DNA from: JAGOUU01 sp964609155
Lineage (GTDB): Bacteria; Pseudomonadota; Gammaproteobacteria; JAGOUU01
Length of the DNA stretch: 64,000 nucleotides
Direction of reading: 5' to 3'
Assembly (NCBI GenBank): GCA_964609155.1
Contig: CAZSRF010000005.1
Location: 1 to 64,000, forward strand
The number at the start of each line of letters is the position of its first letter. Within the stretch, counting starts at the first letter, position 1. The notes beneath the pieces were generated by a model. That model was not told where the DNA came from and ran no database searches. It was given only the letters and a program-made list of their open reading frames with translations. This document shows positions 14,713 through 22,631 of this stretch, piece by piece. A program made the translations under genes and the position numbers.

Positions 14713-15534
14713 CTACTCACCTTGTTTATTCAAAGTTCTCTTAATAAATGTAACTTTCTCGTCTAATTTTTTTAACTGCTCCACGATATCAACTATCATA
14801 TCGCCCTGCTCTTCTTCTGATTCACGGTAGTTTTGTTGCATACCATCAACCACTACCGCTACAAACAAATTTAAAATAATAAATGTTGATGCTAATAAAA
14901 AGACTAAAAAGAAAATCCAAGAATACGGATGAGTGGTAGTAACTTCTCTAATAATACTTCCTACATCATCCGTAAGCATTATTTGAAATAAAGTTAATAA
15001 AGAATGCTGCAAGCTACCAAAATGCTCTGGGTACTCAGTTCCAAATAAATTATGTCCCATTAAAGCTGCTACATAAATCAGTATAATCAAAATAATAGTT
15101 ATCGATCCTATACCAGGTAACGCATCAATTAACCCCTGTACCACTTTACGTAAATTAGGAAATCTTGTTATTAGCCTTAAGATCCTCAATACTCGCATTG
15201 CCCGCAGTGATGAGTAAGTCGTATTAAATGAGAATAAAGATATACTCACTATAATAAAGTCAAAAAGAAACCAAGGATCGGTGAAACATTTTTTAGGACC
15301 AAAAACAAATAGGTATATCGCTAATTCTCCGGCAAATATTAACACCATAATGCTATCTGCTACGGTTAAGAACCAACCAGCCCTATTCATTAATGAGTCA
15401 AATGATTCTAAACCAAGAACAATAGCATTGAGAATAATTAACAACATAACTGAAAGGTAAAAATACGGTTGAGCAATAATATGTTTTAGTTGATTTCTAA
15501 CATCGTGAATGTTTATTGCCTTACTTATTATCAT
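14713..15534 (-). CDS. voltage-gated ion channel-like protein (bacterial NaV type) with unusual pore motif
   Basis: This 273-residue, six-transmembrane protein matches bacterial single-domain voltage-gated channels. S1-S3 occupy about residues 24-105. S4 is RAMRVLRILRLITRF with arginines at 111, 114, 117 and 120. The S5-pore-S6 region is about 145-230, with FNLFVAVVVD-type S6 sequence. A C-terminal acidic then heptad-like stretch (about 238-268) suits the known tetramerising coiled coil. The pore loop reads FQIMLTDDVGS (183-193), whereas sodium-selective members carry TLExW; the Glu and Trp are replaced. It is convergent with the Cys-rich protein gene (9 bases between the stops). Confidence 0.82.
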   Translation of the reverse strand: MIISKAINIHDVRNQLKHIIAQPYFYLSVMLLIILNAIVLGLESFDSLMNRAGWFLTVADSIMVLIFAGELAIYLFVFGPKKCFTDPWFLFDFIIVSISLFSFNTTYSSLRAMRVLRILRLITRFPNLRKVVQGLIDALPGIGSITIILIILIYVAALMGHNLFGTEYPEHFGSLQHSLLTLFQIMLTDDVGSIIREVTTTHPYSWIFFLVFLLASTFIILNLFVAVVVDGMQQNYRESEEEQGDMIVDIVEQLKKLDEKVTFIKRTLNKQGE

Positions 15535-15689
15535 GAAGCATACCTTTATAATCTAAAATATATATAATTTAAGCTTATTTCAGTATGACAATAAATCAAG
15601 ATTGATTTGTTAATTATGTCTCGAAAACAACTGTTAGAAACAGCCAGATGAATTGCTTAGTATTTTTTAATAACAACTATTTTTCAGAA

Positions 15690-15715
15690 CGCCCGATAAA
15701 ACATAGCACCGGGCG
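15690..15715. other. GC-rich hairpin near the entericidin-like gene
   Basis: CGCCCG (15690-15695) pairs with CGGGCG (15710-15715) across a 14-base loop, 14 bases beyond the stop of the minus-strand entericidin-like gene. It may end that transcript, but no T-run follows on the minus strand, so the assignment is weak. The remainder of 15535-16060 outside the small lipoprotein gene is AT-rich without visible genes. Confidence 0.35.
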
Positions 15716-15729
15716 AAGAGGGCTCTTAC

Positions 15730-15861
15730 TCAACCCGCTGCAGCTTCTATTGATCTACCACCTCTCTGGATATCTTGCCCCAAACCTTCCATTGTGTTAC
15801 AACCAGCTAATTGCAAACTCATGAGCACACTCACCATGACTAATATTCCTTTAATTTTCAT
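15730..15861 (-). CDS. entericidin EcnA/B-like small lipoprotein
   Basis: A 43-residue frame (ATG at 15861, TGA at 15732-15730) reads MKIKGILVMVSVLMSLQLAG, then CNTMEGLGQDIQRGGRSIEA and AAG. The signal peptide ends in a lipobox LAGC at residues 18-21, and NTMEGLGQDIQ(R/K)GG is the entericidin signature. Entericidins are tiny membrane lipoproteins of the EcnA/EcnB antidote/toxin pair in enterics; single copies are common in other proteobacteria with unclear roles. CTAAAGGAGA lies just upstream of the ATG as a good ribosome-binding site. No second ecn-like frame was seen nearby. Confidence 0.8.
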   Translation of the reverse strand: MKIKGILVMVSVLMSLQLAGCNTMEGLGQDIQRGGRSIEAAAG

Positions 15862-16060
15862 ACATTCTCCTTTAGTATTATAAAACCCTATGCAATTTAA
15901 TTTTTACATACTGATTTTAACCTTTTTTTAAACGTACTACCTACTAATATTTTTAAAAATATTCTAATCCAGAATATTTACCTCTTGAATTCTGTAATGA
16001 ACATTCCCATATTAAAGAACAACTCAATAACTTAATAAATAAACATTTATAATAATCATT

Positions 16061-16924
16061 ATGAATACTATTAAAACAACCCTGCTACTGACCTCGATTA
16101 CTTTATTATTAGTGTTGCTTGGCAAGGCTTTAGGGGGCAATAATGGCATGGTTATTGCTTTTGGTTTAGCAGCAATAATGAATATGGGAACTTATTGGTT
16201 CTCAGATAAAATTGTACTGAGTATGTACAATGCAAAAGAAGTTGGTCCTAATGATGCCTACCAACTCTTTAATATAGTAGCGTCTTTAGCTAAACAGGGA
16301 AATATCCCTATGCCCAAAGTTTATATTATAGAAGATGATGCGCCCAATGCTTTTGCTACCGGACGAAACCCTGAGAATGCTGCCGTAGCAGCCACAACAG
16401 GCATATTAAAAATATTAACCTCACAGGAGTTAACAGGTGTAATGGCTCATGAGCTAAGCCATGTACAAAATAGAGACACACTGACCAGCGCAATTGCAGC
16501 AACTATTGCAGGAGCAATTTCTATGCTGGCAAATATGGCACAATATTCAATGATGTTTGGTGGTCATCGTGGTGACTCCGATCATGAACATCAGGGAAGT
16601 CTTATTGGCAGTGTGCTGATGATGATTCTAGCTCCTATCGCAGCTAGCTTAATTCAAATGGCGATTTCTCGTTCTCGTGAATATGCGGCTGATGAAAGTG
16701 GCGCACGTCTTTGCGGCGACCCTGCTGCTTTGGCAAGAGCTTTACAAAAACTAGAAAAGCAGAATCAAAGAACCCTTATGCCTGCTGCAGAGCAGCATCC
16801 AGCTACAGCACATTTGTTTATTATCAACCCATTAAAAGGTGCTAGTTTGAGATCGTTATTTTCCACACACCCGTCTACAGGAGAAAGAGTTAGAAGATTA
16901 ATGAACATGAGCTCTAGCTATTAA
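16061..16924 (+). CDS. htpX: membrane zinc metalloprotease HtpX (M48)
   Basis: This 287-residue protein has two N-terminal transmembrane segments (about 7-25 and 30-48), the zinc motif HELSH (130-134; His130, Glu131, His134) and a further hydrophobic pair near 145-160 and 182-202. The downstream SREYAADESGARLCGDP motif supplies the third zinc ligand (Glu) of the family. Length and motif spacing match HtpX, an inner-membrane quality-control protease that degrades misfolded membrane proteins along with FtsH. It is a stand-alone gene on the plus strand, convergent with the FUSC-like gene. Confidence 0.95.
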   Translation: MNTIKTTLLLTSITLLLVLLGKALGGNNGMVIAFGLAAIMNMGTYWFSDKIVLSMYNAKEVGPNDAYQLFNIVASLAKQGNIPMPKVYIIEDDAPNAFATGRNPENAAVAATTGILKILTSQELTGVMAHELSHVQNRDTLTSAIAATIAGAISMLANMAQYSMMFGGHRGDSDHEHQGSLIGSVLMMILAPIAASLIQMAISRSREYAADESGARLCGDPAALARALQKLEKQNQRTLMPAAEQHPATAHLFIINPLKGASLRSLFSTHPSTGERVRRLMNMSSSY

Positions 16925-16962
16925 CTTGAGCTCTTTTAACACCCTGATATTTATCAACTAAA

Positions 16963-17568
16963 TTAGTAACTAGATTTACCACGTGCATTCATTCCGCTTT
17001 TAGAACCATCACAGCCATCTCTTACACAATGAAAAGCGCAATGAACCCCAAATGCCAAAGCCATTCCTACAGCAGCTTCCAATATTCTTCCTAGTGCACT
17101 AGCCCAAAGTGAAATATCTACTTGCAGATAACTTGACACAGCCAAAACTGATAAAGAAATTAAAGCCAACTGCTGGTATCTTTGCCAATGGAAAAACTCA
17201 CATAACCAACCAACAACTAAAACTGCTATTAATAATCCAATATAATTGACATTAAATACTGATAATACGATAAAACCTGCGCCTACTCCTAAAGCCACTG
17301 CAGCAATACGCCACTGTAAAATTTCTTTAAACCCAATTTCGGGCTGATCTTGACTAACTAAAAGAGCCGACATAATAACCCAGAAACCAGAAAATGCGGC
17401 ATTACCCCATTCAAGTAAATTACCTAATAACCTACCTGCAGCAAAACATAATGCAACTAGCACCATTAACTCAAGTGCACGCCCTAATCGCCAATTCTCA
17501 ACATAACTCATACAGTTATTTAGAATTGAACAACCTTTGTTTACAAATTCATTTTTTTTGTCACTCAT
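16963..17568 (-). CDS. FUSC-like integral membrane protein (short)
   Basis: From the ATG at 17568 (eight bases after GAGGG; an in-frame ATG at 17604 has no clear site) the product is 201 residues with about five hydrophobic segments. LGRALELMVLVALCFAAGRL, FSGFWVIMSALLVSQ and the later RILEAAVGMALAFGVHCAF resemble the N-terminal membrane half of FUSC/aromatic-acid-exporter proteins (the FWVxxTALLVxQ and RxxGTxxGxxxA motifs). The cytoplasmic half of long FUSC proteins is absent. Transport of aromatic compounds is a family-level guess. The C-terminus is Cys/His-containing (HCAFHCVRDGCDGS) and basic. Confidence 0.5.
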   Translation of the reverse strand: MSDKKNEFVNKGCSILNNCMSYVENWRLGRALELMVLVALCFAAGRLLGNLLEWGNAAFSGFWVIMSALLVSQDQPEIGFKEILQWRIAAVALGVGAGFIVLSVFNVNYIGLLIAVLVVGWLCEFFHWQRYQQLALISLSVLAVSSYLQVDISLWASALGRILEAAVGMALAFGVHCAFHCVRDGCDGSKSGMNARGKSSY

Positions 17569-17746
17569 ATTCATTCCCTCATTATTAACAGTCCTAGACA
17601 GCATATATACAGATTGTATAAATCAAATAATAGTTATATTTTTCTTTTTCCGCTATAAATTTAAAAAAAATCATGTTAATAATATTGGAATTGGGATAAT
17701 AAAAATACAAATAAGTTTGTCAATTTAATAACTATAAGGGACTATC

Positions 17747-17944
17747 ATGTCAAAAAATAGCTTAGAACGCAATGAAGATAGATTTGCAGAAGCAGTTAAA
17801 ATTAAAAACGATTATATTGAAAGCTTAAAAGATCAGATTCAGATGCTACAAGAACAAATTAAAGCTCAGCAAAACCAATATGAAGCTACTCAAAATAGAC
17901 TCATGTCCATGATTGAGCAGTCTCAAAGATTATTGGAAATTTGA
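17747..17944 (+). CDS. small coiled-coil protein
   Basis: This 65-residue, highly charged, Gln-rich peptide is almost certainly one long amphipathic helix: IESLKDQIQMLQEQIKAQQN shows a heptad-like spacing of I, L and M. It has no signal peptide or membrane segment. AAGGGA lies about seven bases before the ATG. A hairpin follows the stop. I do not recognise the family; it looks like a small oligomerising scaffold. Confidence 0.6.
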   Translation: MSKNSLERNEDRFAEAVKIKNDYIESLKDQIQMLQEQIKAQQNQYEATQNRLMSMIEQSQRLLEI

Positions 17945-17958
17945 CATCCCAACAGAGG

Positions 17959-17994
17959 TTACCGCTCCTATCTTCCTGCATAGGGGGGCGGTAA
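17959..17994. terminator. hairpin after the small coiled-coil gene
   Basis: TTACCGCTCCTA (17959-17970) pairs with TAGGGGGGCGGTAA (17981-17994) with one bulge. It lies 15 bases after the stop at 17944. The stem is strong but no T-tract follows, so termination activity is uncertain. Confidence 0.4.
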
Positions 17995-18010
17995 AGTTCA
18001 CCCGTGATCT

Positions 18011-18084
18011 AAGATCCTGTTCAGGATCTTAACTCAATTCATTTGGCAATCCACCGAACTTCGTCATTGCGAGAAAACTGCCGA
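18011..18084 (+). repeat. diverged partial copy of the IS-scar end sequence
   Basis: This stretch (TCCTGTTCAGGATCTTAA, then CAATTCATTTGGCAATC and GTCATTGCGAGAAAACTGCC) aligns with the outer part of the inverted-repeat arm read from 18718 backwards (GCCTGTTCAAAATCTTAA and so on). It is a second, older copy lying directly next to the left arm. Confidence 0.65.
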
Positions 18085-18319
18085 TTATTTGGTAATCTAA
18101 TTAACGTTGTCATTGCGAGAAAACCGCCGACACTGATAGTGAGAGATGAGAAGCGCGATCGCGGTTTTCGAAGCAAACCAGAAGGGATATTGATAGGATC
18201 ACAATATAAATCAACTCTATCTAATATTATACGTAAATTCAAAATTATATTGGTTTACTTCAGAATCTCTTTAACAGTAACCCAGTAAATGTAGTGACAA
18301 TCATTTGTAAAAGAAACCT

Positions 18320-18395
18320 GTCATACCGGCCAAAGAGCCGGTATCTTGCAAAAAAAGATCTCGGTTCTGCGCACTCCGTGCTTGACCGAGATGAC
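18320..18395. repeat. dispersed palindromic repeat, copy 1 (two stem-loops)
   Basis: GTCATACCGGC...GCCGGTAT forms stem 1, and GATCTCGGT...ACCGAGATGAC forms stem 2. The same two-stem architecture occurs inverted at 63585-63642, so this is a dispersed REP-like family. Confidence 0.75.
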
Positions 18396-18404
18396 AACTT
18401 ACAA

Positions 18405-18527
18405 TCATTTTGCGTAAGTCCTGGCTATATTAATTTTTCTCTCGCAATTTTTCCACCAGCAGCGACATTTCTCAAGCCAACCAAAAGATCCTTCAACAAC
18501 CCATCTTTTAGGTATTACCGCAAATTT
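18405..18527 (-). pseudogene. C-terminal fragment of an IS5-family transposase
   Basis: The minus-strand frame ending with TGA at 18407-18405 encodes about 40 residues including KFAVIPKRWVVEGSFGWLEK and then CRCWWKNCERKI. This is the conserved C-terminal DDE segment of IS5-family transposases, usually written PKRWVVERTFAWL with the catalytic Glu. No start or N-terminal part is visible, so it is a remnant. It lies inside the 118-bp inverted repeats. Confidence 0.75.
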
Positions 18528-18690
18528 ATGTGATTCATAAAATCCATTTCTCAGGTAAAATTAAATTATTATGTGATCCTATCAATATCCGTTCTGGTTT
18601 GCTTCGAAAACCGCGATCGCGCTTCTCATCTCTCACTATCAGTGTCGGCGGTTTTCTCGCAATGACAACGTTAATCAGATTACCAAATAA

Positions 18691-18718
18691 ATTGATTTAA
18701 GATTTTGAACAGGCTCTA
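18691..18718 (-). repeat. 28-bp end sequence, shared with 52537-52564
   Basis: The reverse strand reads TAGAGCCTGTTCAAAATC followed by TTAAATCAAT. It is identical over 28 bases to 52537-52564 on the plus strand. It forms the outer edge of the right arm of the IS scar and looks like an insertion-sequence end. That role is inference. Confidence 0.65.
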
Positions 18719-18797
18719 AATTGTAGCAGCTCCGACTCGGTGTGACAGTTATCCATTTTTTAATCGTGGGTTTACTGTCAGATCAAGTTAAGATTTA

Positions 18798-21700
18798 TCA
18801 CAGTCTGGGACGGGCACGAGCAGGATCTTCTGCCGCTGGTGCAGCCGCTGGTGCACATTTAAGATGCTCATCAATCACAGCTTTAACCTGATCAGCTTGC
18901 GTAATTTTTTGTACTACTTGTTCTATACCATCAAAAACACCGAGCCCTTTCAAACTCTGTTCATTGGCTACTTTAGATTTCTTATAAACACCACCAGCTG
19001 TCACTGTATCTTTCACCTCTTGGTCTTCTATACCACCATCCCTAGCATGCAAACTAAGTAACAGTCTCTCTGCCTGATCCCTTTGCTCATGCTCATTTTT
19101 TAAAGTTAAATATAATTCTATAATTCTTTTACCCACAGCAGCAGCATTATCATCGGCTGCTTCCATAGAAAATAATTTTTTTATTTTACTCTTTGCTTCA
19201 GCTAGAGCTGTTGCATCTGGCTTAGTGCCAGATAGCTGCATTGGCATTCCTGCTGCTTGCAACAATTCCCCATAAGCATAAAATAAAGCTATTAAATCTT
19301 TATTAACTCCTGTTGCCGACATTATAGGAGCTTCACTACCGGGTTTACAGCTTGATAAATAAATATTTAAAAATAACTCTAAAACCAAGCCTTCTTTATT
19401 CTTTGCTGCATCACCTTCTATCTTACCAACAACTTTATCTCTTTCCCTTTTCATAAAAAACTTATCGTCATTGTAGGCTTTTAGTTCTCTCCAAACTCCA
19501 AAAGCAGGAGAAGCTGCATCTCTATCTCTACCTGCACCTACGCCTGGTGCTGCATCTGGAGCATCCCCGTCTCTTTGCCCAGCAACTGGTTCATGACCAG
19601 CAACAGCTGTTAACCCAGGAACCCCAGGAACTACGAGAGCATCACGCCTCGCAGCAGCGGCATCACCTCTCGCAGCTTCAGCAGCAGCTCTCGCAGCATC
19701 AGCAGCAGCGACTCGCCTCTCAGCAGCAGCTCTTTCTCTTTCAGCCTCACCTCTCGCAGCTTCAGCAGCAGCTCTCGCAGCCTCAACAGCAGCGACACGA
19801 GCTTCAGCATCAGCAGCTTGTTTTTGAGCAGCAGCGGCAGCAGCCTCAGCAGCAGCTTGTTGAGCAGCAGCGGCAGCAGCCTCAGCATCAGCAGCTCGCT
19901 TCTCAGCAGCATCTCTCGCAGCATCTCTTTCTCTCGCAGCAGCATCAGCTCGTTCATTAGCAGCAGCGGCAGCAGCCTCAGCAGCAGCTCTCGCAGCATC
20001 AACTTCAGCTATCGCAGCAGCGGCAGCCTGAGCTTCAGCTATCGCAGCAGCGGCAGCAGCCTGAGCTTCAGCTATCGCAGCAGCGGCAGCAGCCTCAGCG
20101 TCAGCAGCTTGTTTTTGAGCAGCTTCGGCCTCACCTCTCGCAGCATCTCTTTCACCCCTAGCAGCAGCGACAGCAGCTTCGGCCTCACCTCTCGCAGCAG
20201 CATCAGCCTCAGCAGTTCGCTTCTCAGCAGCAGCAGCTCGTCTTTGGGCATCGGCACCCTCTTGTAATTGAGCTCGTAATCTTTCCATGGCGGCATCAGC
20301 TTCAGCTCTCGCAACAGCGCGTTCCTCTCCTGAAAATAATTGCAGCACACCATCCAAGACACCCTCAGCTCTTCTTCGTGCAGCAGCAGCTCTCGCAACC
20401 TCAGCAGCTGCTTTAGCGGTAGCATCTCTTTCAGATATCGCAGCAACGGCAGCATCTCTTTCGGCTCTCGCAGCATCTCTTTCACCTAGCGCAGCATCTC
20501 TTTCACCTAGCGCAGCATCTCTTTCACCTAGCGCAGCATCTCTTTCACCTAGCGCAGCAGCAACTAGCCCATCAACAGTAGCTCTCACAGCAGCGGCATC
20601 AGCTATCGCAGCAGCGATAGCTGACTCAGCAGCACTCAACTTTTTTCGAAACTCTTCTCTTTCTTGTTGTACAGTTAAAAGCTCACATGTAGCCTCTGAA
20701 AGTTTTTGTGAATACTCTGATAAAGCTTCACGTTTTTCTGCTTTAACAGCATCACGTTCACGAGTAATCTTTTCCTTTTCATTTGTTAGTCGCTCTATTA
20801 CATCATACGCAACGGCCGATCTAGCCTCAGCCGCCTCTAGCTCTGCACGCATTTGTACTAAATCTGGGCCTATCATACGCACCCGACCATCTGCGGCTTC
20901 AAGTTCAATTCTCAAACGTTCTATTGTACTGTTTAATTCTTGTCTTTCTGTGTGCAGTACAGAAACTTGTTTTCTTGTGTCCAATAGCGCAACCCGCACT
21001 GCTCTAGCTGCTGCAACTGCATCACGCTGATCTTGTATAGTAGACTCTAACGCTACTACTTGAGCTTCTTTTAAGTAATAAGCAGCTTGCACAGACTTGA
21101 AATGTTCTATACTAGCACGTATCTCTTCTATAGCTTTAGAAGCCGCGTCTTGAGCTTCGTGTTTTTCTTTTTCAGCTTGAACTAAAGCTTGTAAGGCCTT
21201 ATCTCTTTCCTCCTGCATCCCTGCCTTCTCTAGTACAAGACTACTTATATAGCACTCTTCACCTTTATCCCTTTCCTCACGACGTTTCAGATCTGCTTCC
21301 AAACGCTCTATCCTTGCGGAAGCCTCATCAGCATCACGCTGAGCCGCTTCAGCTAGCGCTATAATTTCCTCAAAATCCTTAAAAAGTTCATCATATTCCG
21401 CTCTAGTAACCCCTGGCTCAGTTGCATCAGGATCTGTGCCTCTCTCAACAGTTTCAGGAAGAGAAACTGCAGAAGGGGTAGCTGCTCGTGACGGGGTAGG
21501 AATGGGTATGACTTCTGGAGCAGCAGCCGCAGCCGCTGGCATATCAGGTACCACACTAATCATGCCTTGCTCAGCGGTTTGAAGAGCTTGTTGCTGGTCG
21601 CTCGTAAGCTTTCCAAGCCCAAGTAACTCTGACCTAAGCTTCGCTATTATCTCACGAAATCTACGCCCCATTGCCTTATGAGCTGAATGTGCCTGAACAG

Positions 21701-21803
21701 CCGTCGGGGTCGTATCGCCTTGTTTAGCCCTAAGTTGACTTTCTAACGACTTAATTCTAGCTGTTAATTGTTTAATTTTTGCATCTTTATCTGTAGTAGG
21801 CAT
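18798..21803 (-). CDS. large Ala-rich coiled-coil protein, possible secreted effector or structural protein
   Basis: This 1001-residue protein is not assigned to a family. Residues 1-30 and about 130-420 are charged heptad coiled coil. About 420-740 is an extraordinarily Ala/Glu/Arg-rich repeat tract (GERDAAL units, AAAAAIAEAQ units, RAAAEAARGEAERE). About 745-1000 is a more complex, probably globular domain beginning near FGVWRELKAYNDDKFFMKRE and ending in a Pro/Ala/Arg tail. It has no signal peptide or transmembrane segment. Long coiled-coil proteins with eukaryote-like composition are typical of effector repertoires of intracellular gammaproteobacteria, but no secretion signal is proven. 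It is a single gene with no operon partner; the downstream side is the IS scar. Confidence 0.7.
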   Translation of the reverse strand: MPTTDKDAKIKQLTARIKSLESQLRAKQGDTTPTAVQAHSAHKAMGRRFREIIAKLRSELLGLGKLTSDQQQALQTAEQGMISVVPDMPAAAAAAPEVIPIPTPSRAATPSAVSLPETVERGTDPDATEPGVTRAEYDELFKDFEEIIALAEAAQRDADEASARIERLEADLKRREERDKGEECYISSLVLEKAGMQEERDKALQALVQAEKEKHEAQDAASKAIEEIRASIEHFKSVQAAYYLKEAQVVALESTIQDQRDAVAAARAVRVALLDTRKQVSVLHTERQELNSTIERLRIELEAADGRVRMIGPDLVQMRAELEAAEARSAVAYDVIERLTNEKEKITRERDAVKAEKREALSEYSQKLSEATCELLTVQQEREEFRKKLSAAESAIAAAIADAAAVRATVDGLVAAALGERDAALGERDAALGERDAALGERDAARAERDAAVAAISERDATAKAAAEVARAAAARRRAEGVLDGVLQLFSGEERAVARAEADAAMERLRAQLQEGADAQRRAAAAEKRTAEADAAARGEAEAAVAAARGERDAARGEAEAAQKQAADAEAAAAAAIAEAQAAAAAAIAEAQAAAAAIAEVDAARAAAEAAAAAANERADAAARERDAARDAAEKRAADAEAAAAAAQQAAAEAAAAAAQKQAADAEARVAAVEAARAAAEAARGEAERERAAAERRVAAADAARAAAEAARGDAAAARRDALVVPGVPGLTAVAGHEPVAGQRDGDAPDAAPGVGAGRDRDAASPAFGVWRELKAYNDDKFFMKRERDKVVGKIEGDAAKNKEGLVLELFLNIYLSSCKPGSEAPIMSATGVNKDLIALFYAYGELLQAAGMPMQLSGTKPDATALAEAKSKIKKLFSMEAADDNAAAVGKRIIELYLTLKNEHEQRDQAERLLLSLHARDGGIEDQEVKDTVTAGGVYKKSKVANEQSLKGLGVFDGIEQVVQKITQADQVKAVIDEHLKCAPAAAPAAEDPARARPRL
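20465..20548 (-). repeat. 21-bp tandem repeat encoding GERDAAL heptads
   Basis: Three exact 21-base units (CTAGCGCAGCATCTCTTTCAC on the plus strand, 21 bases each; starts at 20486, 20507 and 20528) are preceded by one diverged unit at 20465-20485. On the coding strand each adds one seven-residue GERDAAL, so copy-number changes keep the heptad frame. Confidence 0.85.
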
Positions 21804-22142
21804 AGTAACTCGTTGATAGTTTTTTAAAATTAAATCTGATCTTCTTGTATTATAAATACTTATTTAACTAAGTACATTAGATATACTAGGTATAACTCAA
21901 AATTTATAGAAATTATAGTATTCTTAACTTAACCGAACATTAACTTGGTAACTAATTGAATTAAAATAACCGCTATCCAGGCGAGCATAAATACGGATAT
22001 TATTGGAATGACGAATTAATGGAGTGCGCAATACTCGCCTGAGAACATAGCTCAAACGTAATAAGCAATTATAACGAATTAGGCTCTATATACTCTATAA
22101 AAGAGCCTAACCTATTGAAATAAAAAATTAGCCCTTAAGCCC
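21804..22142. other. AT-rich intergenic region with a hairpin after ndk
   Basis: TTAGGCTCT (from about 22079) pairs with AGAGCCTAA (to about 22109) around an AT-rich loop, roughly 35 bases beyond the ndk stop; it may end the minus-strand Fe-S/ndk transcript but lacks a T-run. The rest is AT-rich without genes and presumably contains the promoter of the coiled-coil gene that starts at 21803. Confidence 0.4.
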
Positions 22143-22577
22143 TTAGCCACGAGTTCTATTCAAGAGCTCTTCTGATCCAAAGAAAAATGCAACTTCTTCC
22201 TTGGCTGTATCTAACGCATCTGAACCATGCACAGCATTTTCACCCACGCTATCAGCAAACTCTGCACGGACTGTACCAGGTGCAGCATTAGCAGGGTTGG
22301 TCGCGCCCATCACTTCTCTATGCAAAGCAACAGCGTTGTCACCTTCTAAACAAGACACCATAACAGGGCCTGAAGACATAAACGCTACCAATTCATCGTA
22401 AAATGGACGACCTTTATGGATTGCATAGAATTCGCCAGCGCGATCTTTGCTTAAATGAACCATTTTAGCACCAATAATTTTTAACCCAGCAGCCTCAAAT
22501 TTGCTGTAAATTTTACCTATTACATTTTTACCAACCGCATCGGGTTTAATAATTGATAATGTTCTTTCTTTAGCCAT
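22143..22577 (-). CDS. ndk: nucleoside diphosphate kinase
   Basis: This 144-residue protein is a full-length NDK. It has ERTLSIIKPDAVGKN at the start, GLKIIGAKMVHLS, and the active-site region ALHREVMGATNPANAAPGTV followed by RAEFADSVGENAVHGSDA, in which NAVHGSD contains the phospho-accepting histidine. It transfers phosphate between nucleoside di- and triphosphates in the cytoplasm. It is the last gene of a minus-strand cluster with iscA-like, iscU-like, iscS and trmJ, an order seen in Legionella-type genomes as I recall it. AGGAG lies just before the ATG. Confidence 0.97.
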   Translation of the reverse strand: MAKERTLSIIKPDAVGKNVIGKIYSKFEAAGLKIIGAKMVHLSKDRAGEFYAIHKGRPFYDELVAFMSSGPVMVSCLEGDNAVALHREVMGATNPANAAPGTVRAEFADSVGENAVHGSDALDTAKEEVAFFFGSEELLNRTRG

Positions 22578-22631
22578 TTTGTACTCCTATTTTATTTGTT
22601 TTTTATCTTTAGAATTCAATAACTTTTGCGA

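Larger units (their letters stand above)
18085..18690. mobile_element. degenerate IS/MITE-like unit with 118-bp inverted repeats
   Basis: Arms 18085-18202 and 18573-18690 are inverted copies of 118 bases differing at only two positions by my reading (CTAATTA/CTGATTA and AAGGG/AACGG). They enclose 370 bases. Each arm contains GTCATTGCGAGAAAACCGCC and CGCGATCGCGGTTTTCGAAG. The interior holds a palindromic REP-like repeat and a fragment of an IS5-type transposase on the minus strand. The interior is too short for a functional transposase, so this is a scar or a non-autonomous composite. No clear target-site duplication was identified. Confidence 0.7.

Noticed and set aside
18043..18533. Short plus-strand ORFs across the inverted-repeat region
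   Set aside because: They read through palindromic repeat DNA; the only meaningful coding signal is the minus-strand transposase fragment at 18405-18527.
20465..20548. Possible CRISPR-like array of short repeats
   Set aside because: The 21-bp units are directly adjacent without spacers and encode heptads in frame, so this is a coding tandem repeat.
20287..21030. Antisense ORF (247 residues) within the Ala-rich coiled-coil gene
   Set aside because: The Ala/Ser-rich product mirrors the low-complexity coil codons on the other strand; the minus-strand frame is far longer and has coiled-coil structure and a start.
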